Assembly: GCF_024699945.1 (NCBI RefSeq)
Contig: NZ_JAJOMY010000001.1
Coordinates: 558,001 to 622,000, forward strand
DNA from: Phenylobacterium sp. J426
GTDB taxonomy: Bacteria; Pseudomonadota; Alphaproteobacteria; Caulobacterales; Caulobacteraceae
Reading direction: 5' to 3'
DNA: 64,000 nucleotides
Shown piece after piece: positions 35,914-43,412 of the stretch. Position 1 is the stretch's first letter; each line of letters opens with the position of its first letter. The notes below the pieces were generated by a model, which was not told where the DNA came from, searched no databases, and was given only the letters and a program-made list of their open reading frames with translations. Both the position numbers and the translations under genes were made by a program.

Positions 35914-36407
35914 CCGCCGCCCCGCTCGCGCGTCATCTCGACCATCGTCCGCCGGAAGCCCACGCGCTCGAACAGCCGCTGCGCCGCTGCGTTCTGCGTC
36001 GCGGAGAACAGCACCACCTGCGGCGCACCCAGCGCCTCCAGCCGTGCGATCAGGCCCTCGACCAGCCGCCGCCCGACGCCGTGCGCGCGCGCCGCGGGGT
36101 CGACCACCAGGTCGTAGATGACGCCGGCCGGCCCCCGCAGCGCCAGCCAGTCCATTCCCTCCAGCGCCCCGTAGGCATAGCCCACCACCCGGTCCTCCGC
36201 GTCCGCCGCCGTCAGCACGACGACGTCCGGCTTTGCCAGTTCGCCCACCAGGAAGTCCCCATAGCCGCGCGCGGCGTCCGGGCCCGGCGCGATGAACCGT
36301 CGGGGGTCGAACGCATGATGCTGGGCCACCAGCAGGGCGCCCAGTTCGCCGAGCTCACGGATGTCGGCCGGCGTCGCCGGTCGCAGCTGGATGTCGGAAA
36401 TTTCCAT
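35910..36407 (-). CDS. GNAT family N-acetyltransferase
   Basis: A 165-residue acetyltransferase. The acetyl-CoA-binding motif is in YDLVVDPAARAHGVGRRLVE (R-x-x-G-x-G/R form: AHGVGRRL), followed by GLIARLEALGAPQVVLFSAT and the C-terminal NAAAQRLFERVGFRRTMVEM typical of RimI-like enzymes. It may acetylate a protein N-terminus, an amino acid or a drug; no evidence distinguishes these. ATG 36407 begins MEISDIQLRPATPADI, the usual GNAT entry strand. Confidence 0.88.
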   Translation of the reverse strand: MEISDIQLRPATPADIRELGELGALLVAQHHAFDPRRFIAPGPDAARGYGDFLVGELAKPDVVVLTAADAEDRVVGYAYGALEGMDWLALRGPAGVIYDLVVDPAARAHGVGRRLVEGLIARLEALGAPQVVLFSATQNAAAQRLFERVGFRRTMVEMTRERGGG

Positions 36408-36427
36408 GGCGCCCGGTCGCCCGCCCC

Positions 36428-36631
36428 TCAGGCCGAGGGGCCGAGCTCCTCCTCGGCCTCGCCCTCCAGGCCCAGTTCAGGGTGGCGCCGCACGAGGTCC
36501 GACCGCTCCTCGGCCATCTGCTCCCACGTCCGCGCCATCTCCAGCAGCTGGGCGCGCGCCTCGCCGTCGAGGCCCGCCGCCAGCCTGCGGCACTCCTGCG
36601 CGTGCTCCCGGAACTCGGACGCCTTCTTCAT
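36428..36631 (-). CDS. Small helical protein of 67 residues
   Basis: MKKASEFREHAQECRRLAAG followed by a charged helix (AQLLEMARTWEQMAEERSDL) and an acidic tail. The pattern F-R-x-H-A-x-E-C-R-x-L-A is one I recall from many short alphaproteobacterial hypothetical proteins. The start at 36631 is chosen for this conserved opening; an upstream extension looks random. Function unknown. A 250-base stretch then separates it from the divergent Tim44-like gene; in it is a TGACGTCA palindrome near 36782 and nothing else I can name. Confidence 0.65.
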   Translation of the reverse strand: MKKASEFREHAQECRRLAAGLDGEARAQLLEMARTWEQMAEERSDLVRRHPELGLEGEAEEELGPSA

Positions 36632-36881
36632 GCGCGAAGTCGTAGCGCCGGGCGTCCCCGGGCTCAACCTGCGGGGCGCGACCGGAATCACGGATCCCGC
36701 CCGCCGTGGCTTCGGCCGTACGACGCAACGGTATCCGAAATCTCGCAAACGCGCGGGGAGGTCAAGAACATATCGCGAACATGACGTCACATCGTGTTCA
36801 GGCTGGCGACTTCGGACGCGTTTGGCGGTGTCTTCGAGCCCGGGAGCGCCTATATCGGGCCCTCAGCGCAAGGAGCAGGCG

Positions 36882-37922
36882 ATGAACGGTTTCAGGTCCA
36901 GGTCTTTCGCCGTCGCCGGCGTCGCCTTCTGCATCGGCCTGATGGCCGCCGACACCGCCGACGCCCGGCGCGGCGGCGGCTTCGGCAGCCGCGGCGCCCG
37001 CACCTATCAGGCGCCGCCGCCCACCCAGACGGCCCCCCAGCCCGCGGCTCCGATCCAGCGTTCGATGACCCCTCCCGCGCCCGGTGCGCAGACCGCAGCT
37101 CCCAAGGCCACGGCCCCGGCGGCCGCGCCTGCGGCCGCCCCGGCGGCGGCCCGCGCCGCCCAGGCGCCCCGCCGCGGCGGCATGATGGGCGGGCTGCTCG
37201 GCGGCCTGCTGCTGGGCGGCCTCATCGGCGCGGCCCTCGGCAACGGCTTCGGCGCCGGCATGATGGGCTTCCTGTCCGTGCTGCTCCAGTTGGCGGTCGT
37301 CGCCGGCGTCGTCTTCCTGCTCGTGAAGCTGTTCCGTCGCCGGTCGCACCAGCCGGCGATGGCGGGCGCAGCCGGCGCGGCGGGCGCCGCCTCGTGGCCG
37401 AACCCCACGGCCGCCCGCGCCCCCGTCTCGCCGCAGCCCGCCCCGCAGGGCTTCGGCCGGGTCAGCGCTCCGCCCGAACCCGGCTACGCCACGGCCGCGC
37501 CGCCCGCCTCGCCTGTCGAGATCCTGATCACGCCCAAGGACCGCGACACCTTCGAGCGGCTGCTGATGGAGGTCCAGGATGCTCTGAGCCGCGAGGACTA
37601 CGGCGCGCTGCGCGAGCGCACGACGCCCGAGGTCATGGGTTTCCTCGCCGAGGACATGGCCCAGAACGCCACCGAGGGCCGCCGCAACGAGATCTCCGGC
37701 ACGAAGCTGCTCGAGGCCGACGTGGCCGAAGCCTGGCGCGAGGACGACCGCGAATACGCCACCGCCGCAATGCGCTACGAGGCCCTCGACGTGGTCCGCG
37801 ACCGCAGCACCGGCGCCGTCCTGGAAGGTGACCCCGACCGCCCGACCGAGACCACCGAACTCTGGACCTTCGTCCGCCACCAGGGCGGCGCCTGGAAGCT
37901 CTCCGCCATCCAGGAAGCCTAG
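36882..37922 (+). CDS. Tim44-like domain membrane protein
   Basis: A 346-residue protein. A signal-like helix (FAVAGVAFCIGLMAADTADA) precedes RRGGGFGSRGARTYQAPPP; a Pro/Ala-rich linker (about 45-95) leads to GGMMGGLLGGLLLGGLIGAA and a membrane span (FLSVLLQLAVVAGVVFLLV) followed by RRRS. The C-terminal domain (about 215-346) from TPKDRDTFERLLMEVQDALS to ELWTFVRHQGGAWKLSAIQE is the Tim44/MBA1-like (SnoaL-type cone) fold. Bacterial members are thought to act in membrane protein handling or respiratory complex assembly but have no fixed role. AAGGAGCAGGCG is a strong ribosome binding site. Confidence 0.87.
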   Translation: MNGFRSRSFAVAGVAFCIGLMAADTADARRGGGFGSRGARTYQAPPPTQTAPQPAAPIQRSMTPPAPGAQTAAPKATAPAAAPAAAPAAARAAQAPRRGGMMGGLLGGLLLGGLIGAALGNGFGAGMMGFLSVLLQLAVVAGVVFLLVKLFRRRSHQPAMAGAAGAAGAASWPNPTAARAPVSPQPAPQGFGRVSAPPEPGYATAAPPASPVEILITPKDRDTFERLLMEVQDALSREDYGALRERTTPEVMGFLAEDMAQNATEGRRNEISGTKLLEADVAEAWREDDREYATAAMRYEALDVVRDRSTGAVLEGDPDRPTETTELWTFVRHQGGAWKLSAIQEA

Positions 37923-37928
37923 GCGTCC

Positions 37929-37981
37929 CTGCCGCTCCGACGAAGCGGCAGGAGGGGGACCATCCGCCGAGGAGCGGATGG
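37929..37981. terminator. Two tandem hairpins after the Tim44-like gene
   Basis: CTGCCGCT pairs with AGCGGCAG (37929-37951) and CCATCCGC with GCGGATGG (37960-37981), both eight perfect bases. They start seven bases after the stop and lie between convergent genes. There is no T tract, so terminator or REP-like unit are both open. Confidence 0.55.
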
Positions 37982-38046
37982 TGGAAGGGGCGAGCCTCAC
38001 CCGCAGCACAAGCCGCCTACCCTCCACCCCCGGCTATCGGTCTCGA

Positions 38047-38436
38047 CTAGTCGGCCTTCTCCAGCTTCACCATCGCGGGGTTCGGCGTGAGGTCCAGCAT
38101 CGCGCCCGTGGCGATGTCCACACCGCCGCCGATGACCCCGCCGACCAGCACGTTGCCGGCCATGGCGGCGCCGCCAGCGCCGGCAACCTTGTTGGTCACC
38201 GTCACGGTCGCCGGCTTGTAGCCCGGCTTGGTCACGGTGGCCGTGAACTCCGACTTCCGCTTCATCTTGATGGAGCACGGCGTCGCCGGGCACTGGTGCC
38301 CGTTGGACGTCTCCACCTTAGCGCCCTGGGGATCGCTGTTGATCTCCCAGGCGGTGCTGCTGCCTCGGGTGACCGTCGCGCACGCACACAGGCTCATCGC
38401 CGCCGTCGATACGGCGGCCAGACGCAGAATGTTCAA
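38047..38436 (-). CDS. Putative lipoprotein with PEGA-like domain
   Basis: A 129-residue protein beginning at TTG 38436: the AGGGAGG ribosome binding site seven bases upstream fits this start and no ATG does as well. MNILRLAAVSTAAMSLCACA shows a lipoprotein signal (LCAC region). The body STAWEINSDPQGAKVETSNG, CPATPCSIKMKRKSEF and TVTKPGYKPATVTV resembles a PEGA-type beta domain often misnamed as a translation factor. The Gly/Ala-rich stretch ends in a likely outer membrane-associated helix. Function unknown. Confidence 0.75.
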   Translation of the reverse strand: MNILRLAAVSTAAMSLCACATVTRGSSTAWEINSDPQGAKVETSNGHQCPATPCSIKMKRKSEFTATVTKPGYKPATVTVTNKVAGAGGAAMAGNVLVGGVIGGGVDIATGAMLDLTPNPAMVKLEKAD

Positions 38437-38757
38437 GATGCAACCTCCCTTGCCTTGAGGAGGCAGCCTGATGGAACCCCCCATCGCCCCTTCCCCGGCT
38501 GAGTCGAAGTAGGCCCGCAAAAGTTGCGATCGGCAATGGTCGCAGCCTGAAGTTACACGCCGGTCTGTCCGGGACGCTGGCGTCGCGGCTGCAAGATCAA
38601 GGCCTCGGCTTCACGGCTACTGGCGCATGGCTGACGGGATGCAGGCAGGATATTGCGGAGAGCCTGCTACCCTTTCCCCAGGGGCGACCCCGCTCCTGAA
38701 TGGCGGCTTCCGCCACTATATCACCGCCGAACAGAGTAGGATCGGAAGGACCGCGAC
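38437..38757. other. 321-base gap with no clear gene
   Basis: It holds the promoters of the lipoprotein (minus) and the YqeY-domain gene (plus). I see a CTCCCTT/GAGGAGG near-palindrome at 38447-38463, one GAGTC CcrM site near 38499, and a GGCGGCTTCCGCC hairpin near 38702. No protein or RNA gene is convincing. Confidence 0.5.
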
Positions 38758-39231
38758 ATGGCTTTACTCGACGAGCTCAGAGCTGACCAACTCGCAGCAC
38801 GCAAGTTGAACGACCGCCTGAAGGCTGACCTGCTCACAACGCTGATCGGCGAAGGTACGCAGATCACGACCGAGGAGTTCAAGCGGGGGGTGACCGAAGT
38901 CACGGACGGAAAGCTCGCCGCAACCGTCGCGAAGTTCCTGAAGAATACGAAGCTGACCCTGGAAAGTCTTGCGGGCGAGCGCGCGCGCCTGCTCGAAGCC
39001 GGTGGCGACACGCGGAAGGTCGACGAGCGCATCAAGGCGGCTGAAACCGAGCTGGCGATCCTCTCCTCGTATGGCCCAAAGCAGATGACGGAATCGGAAC
39101 TGCGCGAGGCCATCAGCGATTTCCGGGCCAAGAACCCCGATGCGAACGTCGGGACCATCATGGCTCACCTGAAAAACAGCTTCAGCGGCCAGTATGACGG
39201 CAAGGCCGCCAGCGTGCTGGCGAGGGGTTGA
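38758..39231 (+). CDS. GatB/YqeY-domain protein, atypical copy
   Basis: A 157-residue all-helical protein. KLNDRLKADLLTTLIGEG, SLAGERARLLEAGGDTRKVD and AETELAILSSYGPKQMTESE followed by DANVGTIMAHLKNSFSGQYD match the YqeY/GatB tail domain, which binds tRNA in the amidotransferase. The start MALLDELRADQLAARKLNDR differs from the usual housekeeping YqeY (near dnaG/carA in other Caulobacterales). Its codons are less GC-rich at third positions than flanking genes, suggesting recent transfer, perhaps from a phage. No partner genes are adjacent. Confidence 0.7.
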   Translation: MALLDELRADQLAARKLNDRLKADLLTTLIGEGTQITTEEFKRGVTEVTDGKLAATVAKFLKNTKLTLESLAGERARLLEAGGDTRKVDERIKAAETELAILSSYGPKQMTESELREAISDFRAKNPDANVGTIMAHLKNSFSGQYDGKAASVLARG

Positions 39232-39369
39232 GTGAAGGGCGCGCCCATCGCTTGAAGCTGAGCCGTTCTAGCGTCCGCAGCGGGTCGCCGGCGGACGTTG
39301 GGAAGGTCGGCTAGAGGCGGCGCGAAGCGGCAACGCCTACGCTCGGAGCCAAGTCGGATTGGAGACTGC

Positions 39370-39831
39370 ATGAGCGCAGCGGAGTTCGCGTTTGCCACAG
39401 CGCTTGTCGTCATCCCCTCGGCTTGTTCGGGAGGCGCAACGTGGCTGATTGCTTCCCGGTCTTCCTTTGGCCGGCGTCACCCAAAGGCGCTCTTCGCCGG
39501 AGGGCTCATGCTCGGTCTACTCCTGACGCCGATTGCCATGGTCACGGTTGGGACGATAGGCGGCGGATACTGGGACTTGCTCGATCTTCCTGGCGGTCCG
39601 CTCGTCGGCGTGGTCACGGCCATAGCTGCGGGGTGCGCGCTTGCGGACGGCTTTCCTGGTCGGCGCGAGCCTGCTCCTTTTAAGTTCTGCGAGCTGGGCC
39701 GTAAGGCGGCGTCCGCTCATTGGCGAGCGTCGCTGAGCCAACGTCCGCTCACCACCCTGCCGACCTTCAGAGCGGCCGCCTTCGGCGTGGAATGGGTCAG
39801 CGCGGTCGAAAGAGTTCCAGCGAACCCGTAG
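39370..39831 (+). CDS. Hypothetical membrane protein (C-terminal part doubtful)
   Basis: ATG 39370 with GGAG six bases upstream encodes up to 153 residues. The first hundred look real: two or three hydrophobic spans (AAEFAFATALVVIPSACSGG, GGLMLGLLLTPIAMVTVGTI, LVGVVTAIAAGCALADG). The rest (from about residue 105) runs through one repeat copy and is basic and compositionally odd, so the natural stop may have been lost or moved. I do not recognise a family. Confidence 0.45.
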   Translation: MSAAEFAFATALVVIPSACSGGATWLIASRSSFGRRHPKALFAGGLMLGLLLTPIAMVTVGTIGGGYWDLLDLPGGPLVGVVTAIAAGCALADGFPGRREPAPFKFCELGRKAASAHWRASLSQRPLTTLPTFRAAAFGVEWVSAVERVPANP

Positions 39832-39883
39832 TTCTCAGTTGCGTCTGTCGCTGCGCGCCTAGGCTACCGTGCGACGTCTCGCG

Positions 39884-40051
39884 CTAAAGGTCCGCAACGG
39901 GTCGCCTCCCGACGCACTTACCTTCCCGCCACGCTCCGCCTCCATCAAGGCAGACATCTCGGGCGACCTCCGGTGAGAGCCGAATATACGTCAGTAGGGC
40001 CAGGAGCCCGGCTCCGCAGAGCGCTGCAACGACGATCCATGGTCTACGCAT
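39884..40051 (-). CDS. Small membrane-anchored protein with CLDxGG motif
   Basis: ATG 40051 gives MRRPWIVVAALCGAGLLALL, a single membrane helix, followed by TYIRLSPEVARDVCLDGGGA and WREGKCVGRR. The Cys-Leu-Asp-x-Gly-Gly-x-W ... Cys pattern is one I recall from many small alphaproteobacterial proteins. 55 residues. A repeat copy overlaps the 5' leader. Function unknown. Confidence 0.5.
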   Translation of the reverse strand: MRRPWIVVAALCGAGLLALLTYIRLSPEVARDVCLDGGGAWREGKCVGRRPVADL

Positions 40052-40236
40052 CAACGGTGACGCTAGCTGTGCCAACGTCGCCTTTCCACCCATTGCTGAC
40101 GTTCGCCGCGGCAGCTGACGGGAGCACCGTCGCGCAGCCACCCGAAGGTCCGCTGCTGGCGCAAGCCCGCCCTACGTGTGACCGCGCCTTCATCCCCCGT
40201 TGACTCCCGTTCGCGCTTCCCCGACACATCCGCCAA

Positions 40237-40432
40237 CTCTCGCGGGAGAGGCCGGAGTCGCAAGCTCCGGCGCCGAAGGCGCAACCGCCCCGGAAACGCT
40301 CAGGCAAAAGGACCGCGCGGGCTGATGAACGCTGGAAAGTCTCGCCGCCCTTCGGGGTGAGCGGGCGCCGAAGGAGCAGAGGGCCGCCAGGCTAGCGCCG
40401 GCCCGAAATCTCTCAGGCCCAATGGACAGCGG
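40237..40432 (+). promoter_or_regulatory. Tandem glycine riboswitch
   Basis: Two glycine aptamers lie in tandem before gcvT. Aptamer 1 (about 40237-40322) has CTCTCGCGGGAGAG, GCGCCGAAGGCGCAACC and CGCTCAGGCAAAAGGAC. Aptamer 2 (about 40338-40432) has GGGCGCCGAAGGAGCA and ATCTCTCAGGCCCAATGGAC. These are the conserved cores (GCCGAAGG and CTCAGGCnnAnnGGAC). The gene they control is the glycine cleavage operon, which they turn on when glycine is plentiful. No obvious terminator follows, so control of translation is possible. Confidence 0.93.
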
Positions 40433-40502
40433 GGGCGCGAACGAGACGGACCGCTCGCCGGTTGACCGTTCGCCGCATCGTCAGCCGGAGTCCGCGCGCG
40501 CC

Positions 40503-41681
40503 ATGACCGATCCCACCGCCCCCCTGGCGCCCAACACCGTCAGCGAGCTGCCGGCCGAGGCCGTGCTGAAGACCACCCCGCTCACCGAGACCCACGTGGC
40601 GCTGGGCGCCCGCATGGTGCCGTTCGCCGGCTACGCGATGCCGGTGCAATACGCCGAGGGCGTCATGAAGGAGCACCTCTGGACGCGGGAGAGCGCCGGG
40701 CTGTTCGACGTCTCCCACATGGGCCAGGCGCGGATCCGCGGCGTCGCCCCGCTGGCGGCCTTCGAGGAGGTGGTCCCCGGCGACTTCATCGGCCTGAAGC
40801 CCGGCAAGCAGAAATACTCGCTGCTGCTGAACCGCCAGGGCGGGATCATCGACGACCTGATGGCGGGCCGCCCGATCGCTGTCGACGGCTCGGGCGATGA
40901 CGGCCTGTTCGTGGTGGTCAACGGCGCCTGCAAGGACAACGACTTCAAGGTCATCGACGACGAGCTGTCGCCGCAGGTGCAGATCGAACGCCTCGAGGAT
41001 CGCGCCCTCATCGCGATCCAGGGGCCGAAGGCGGTCGACGCCCTGAAGATCCACGTGCCCGAGGTGGTCACCATGGCGTTCATGGACATCCGCCTGATGG
41101 AGGGCTTCGGGACCGAGCTGATCGTCTCGCGCTCGGGCTACACGGGCGAGGACGGCTTCGAGATCTCGGTCCCGGCGCACGCCGCCACCACGGTCTGGAA
41201 CAAGCTCTTGGCCGACGAGCGGGTGAAGCCGATCGGCCTCGGCGCGCGGGACAGCCTGCGCCTGGAGGCCGGCCTGCCGCTCTACGGCCACGACCTGGAC
41301 GAGACCGTCTCGCCCGTCGAGGCGGGGCTGACCTTCGCCATCAACAAGAACCGCCGCGAGCAGCGTGACTTCCCGGGCGCCGCCCGGATCGCCAAGGAAC
41401 TGGCCGACGGCCCGGCTCGCGTGCGCGTCGGCCTGAAGGTGCTGGAAGGCGCCCCGGCCCGCGAAGGCGCCGAAGTCGCCGACGAAAGCGGCAAGGTGGT
41501 CGGCGTGGTCACCTCCGGCGGCTATTCGCCGAGCCTGCGCTACGGAATCGCGCTGGCCTTCGTGCCGCCGGCGCTGGCCGAGGCCGGCACGCCGCTGAAA
41601 GTCATCGTCCGCGGCAAGGCCCAGGCCTGCGAAGTCGTGAAGACGCCCTTCGTCCCGCAACGCTACGTCCGCAAGATCTAG
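40503..41681 (+). CDS. gcvT: Glycine cleavage system T protein (aminomethyltransferase)
   Basis: A 392-residue folate enzyme that takes the aminomethyl group from lipoyl-GcvH to make methylene-tetrahydrofolate and ammonia. VALGARMVPFAGYAMPVQYA, GLFDVSHMGQARIRG, RSGYTGEDGFEISVPA and LGARDSLRLEAGLPLYGHDL are the family motifs, with the catalytic Asp in the GLFDVSHM stretch. ATG 40503 has GGAG about 11 bases upstream. First gene of gcvT-gcvH-gcvPA-gcvPB behind a glycine riboswitch. Intact. Confidence 0.97.
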   Translation: MTDPTAPLAPNTVSELPAEAVLKTTPLTETHVALGARMVPFAGYAMPVQYAEGVMKEHLWTRESAGLFDVSHMGQARIRGVAPLAAFEEVVPGDFIGLKPGKQKYSLLLNRQGGIIDDLMAGRPIAVDGSGDDGLFVVVNGACKDNDFKVIDDELSPQVQIERLEDRALIAIQGPKAVDALKIHVPEVVTMAFMDIRLMEGFGTELIVSRSGYTGEDGFEISVPAHAATTVWNKLLADERVKPIGLGARDSLRLEAGLPLYGHDLDETVSPVEAGLTFAINKNRREQRDFPGAARIAKELADGPARVRVGLKVLEGAPAREGAEVADESGKVVGVVTSGGYSPSLRYGIALAFVPPALAEAGTPLKVIVRGKAQACEVVKTPFVPQRYVRKI

Positions 41682-41696
41682 GAGAGAGACCCCAAG

Positions 41697-42062
41697 ATGC
41701 GCTTCACCAAGGATCACGAGTGGGTGTCGCTGGACGGCGACGTGGCCACCATCGGCATCACCGAACACGCGGCCGGCCAGCTGGGCGATGTGGTGTTCGT
41801 CGAGGTTCCGCAGATCGGCAAGGCCGTGAAGGCCGGCGAGGCCTTCGCCGTCGTCGAGAGCGTGAAGGCGGCCTCCGACGTCTACGCCCCGGTCACCGGC
41901 GAGGTGGTCGAGGCCAATGACGCCCTGTCGGGCGCGCCCGAGACCGTCAACCAGTCGGCCGAGGGCGAAGGCTGGTTCGCCAAGGTCCGCGTCGCCAATC
42001 CGTCCGAGCTCGACGCCCTGATGGACAAGGCCGCCTACGACGCCTTCGTCGCCTCGCTCTAA
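41697..42062 (+). CDS. gcvH: Glycine cleavage system H protein
   Basis: A 121-residue lipoyl carrier of the glycine cleavage system. [20 protein letters not shown] opens the fold, and the lipoyl Lys is in [14 protein letters not shown] (E-S-V-K-A). [20 protein letters not shown] and WFAKVRV are typical. Starts 15 bases after gcvT with GGAGAGAGACC as ribosome binding site. No anomalies. Confidence 0.97.
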   Translation: MRFTKDHEWVSLDGDVATIGITEHAAGQLGDVVFVEVPQIGKAVKAGEAFAVVESVKAASDVYAPVTGEVVEANDALSGAPETVNQSAEGEGWFAKVRVANPSELDALMDKAAYDAFVASL

Positions 42063-42080
42063 CCGCAGGGTCTCTCCGCG

Positions 42081-43412
42081 ATGCGTTACCTCCCGCTCAC
42101 CCCCGCCGACCGGGCCGAGATGCTCGGCGTCATCGGCGCGCCCGACGTCGACGCGCTGTTCGCCGACGTGCCGGCCGCCGCGCGCAAGGCCGACCTGTTC
42201 GACCTGCCGCTGCACGCGGGCGAGCTGGAGGTGGAGCGGGAGCTCAGCGCTCTGGCGGCGCTGAACCGTCCGGCCGGCGCGGGCCCGTTCTTCTGCGGCG
42301 CGGGCGCCTATCGGCACCATGTGCCGGCCAGCGTCGACCACATCATCCAGCGGTCGGAGTTCCTGACCAGCTACACGCCCTACCAGCCCGAGATCGCCCA
42401 GGGCACGCTGCAGGTCCTGTTCGAGTTCCAGACCCAGGTCGCGGCCCTGACCGGCCTCGATGTGGCCAACGCCTCGATGTACGACGGCTCCACCGCTTGC
42501 GCAGAAGCTGTGATGATGGCGCAACGCGTCACGCGTCGCGAGAAGGCCATCCTGTCGGGCGGCCTGCATCCGCACTACGCGGCCACCACCCAGACGATCG
42601 CCCATGCCGAGGGCATGGAGATCGTCCGCCAGGCCGCCGCCATCGACGCCGAGGCCGCGGTCATCGACGCCATCGACGAGGAGACCGCCTGCGTCGTCGT
42701 GCAGACCCCGAACGTCTTCGGCGTGGTCACCGACGTGAGCCGGATCGCCGAGGCGGCGCACGCCAAGGGCGCGCTGCTGATCGTGGTGACGACCGAGGCC
42801 GTCTCGTTCGGCCTGCTGAAGTCGCCGGGGGCCATGGGCGCCGACATCGCCGTCGCCGAGGGCCAGTCGATCGGCAACGCCCTGAACTACGGCGGGCCCT
42901 ACGTCGGCCTGTTCGCCGCCCGCGAGAAGTTCGTCCGCCAGATGCCGGGCCGCCTCTGCGGCGAGACGGTCGACGCCGAGGGCCGCCGCGGCTACGTGCT
43001 GACGCTGTCGACCCGCGAGCAGCACATCCGCCGCGAGAAGGCGACGTCGAACATCTGCACCAACTCCGGCCTCTGCGCGCTCGCCTTCACCATCCACCTG
43101 TCGCTCCTGGGCGCGAAGGGGCTTAAGCAGCTGGCGGCGATCAACCACGCCAAGGCCCGCGAGCTGGCGGACGCCGTGAAGGCCGCCGGCCTCGAGGTGC
43201 TGACGCCGCGCTTCTTCAACGAGATCGCCGTGCGCACCAACGGCCCGGCCGCCGCTGTCGTCGATCGCCTGCTGGCCGACGGCATCGTCGCCGGCGGGCC
43301 GTTCTCCCGCCTGGATCCGGCGGCTGGCCTGGACGATGTCCTGCTGCTCGCCGCCACCGAAACCACCACGTCCGCCGACATCGCCGCGCTGAAGGACGCC
43401 CTTTCCCGATGA
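42081..43412 (+). CDS. gcvPA: Glycine dehydrogenase (decarboxylating) subunit 1
   Basis: A 443-residue N-terminal half of the P protein, which with GcvPB makes the PLP-dependent decarboxylase of the glycine cleavage system. [60 protein letters not shown] and [20 protein letters not shown] are characteristic. Its stop overlaps the gcvPB start (ATGA). The split PA/PB form is common in Caulobacterales. Confidence 0.96.
   Translation: MRYLPLTPADRAEMLGVIGAPDVDALFADVPAAARKADLFDLPLHAGELEVERELSALAALNRPAGAGPFFCGAGAYRHHVPASVDHIIQRSEFLTSYTPYQPEIAQGTLQVLFEFQTQVAALTGLDVANASMYDGSTACAEAVMMAQRVTRREKAILSGGLHPHYAATTQTIAHAEGMEIVRQAAAIDAEAAVIDAIDEETACVVVQTPNVFGVVTDVSRIAEAAHAKGALLIVVTTEAVSFGLLKSPGAMGADIAVAEGQSIGNALNYGGPYVGLFAAREKFVRQMPGRLCGETVDAEGRRGYVLTLSTREQHIRREKATSNICTNSGLCALAFTIHLSLLGAKGLKQLAAINHAKARELADAVKAAGLEVLTPRFFNEIAVRTNGPAAAVVDRLLADGIVAGGPFSRLDPAAGLDDVLLLAATETTTSADIAALKDALSR

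Larger units (their letters stand above)
39273..40103. repeat. Four degenerate copies of a ~26-base repeat
   Basis: GTCCGCAGCGGGTCGCC (39273-39289) recurs as GTCCGCAACGGGTCGCC (39890-39906). Inverted, weaker copies lie at 39740-39764 and 40074-40103, each with GTC-x-GCA-x-x-GGGT and ending near GACGTT. The first copy can form a hairpin (CGTCCGC/GCGGACG). This resembles short dispersed repeats seen in Caulobacterales and Sphingomonads and suggests a low-constraint region. Confidence 0.5.

Noticed and set aside
35463..36881. Long plus-strand frame leading into the Tim44-like gene, seeming to give an 819-residue protein
   Set aside because: Only the part from ATG 36882 has a ribosome binding site and a domain; the first 470 codons run over three other genes and look random.
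39298..39369. N-terminal extension of the hypothetical membrane protein to 39298
   Set aside because: No ribosome binding site and a basic, unconserved-looking sequence next to a repeat copy; ATG 39370 has GGAG upstream.
38437..40236. A prophage or integrative element
   Set aside because: Composition changes and a YqeY-domain gene suggest transfer, but no integrase, capsid, att repeats or tRNA target is present.
40413..43148. 911-codon open frame antisense to gcvT, gcvH and gcvPA
   Set aside because: A shadow of high-GC coding sequence: rich in Arg, Gly, His and Asp, with no domains, lying opposite three certain genes.
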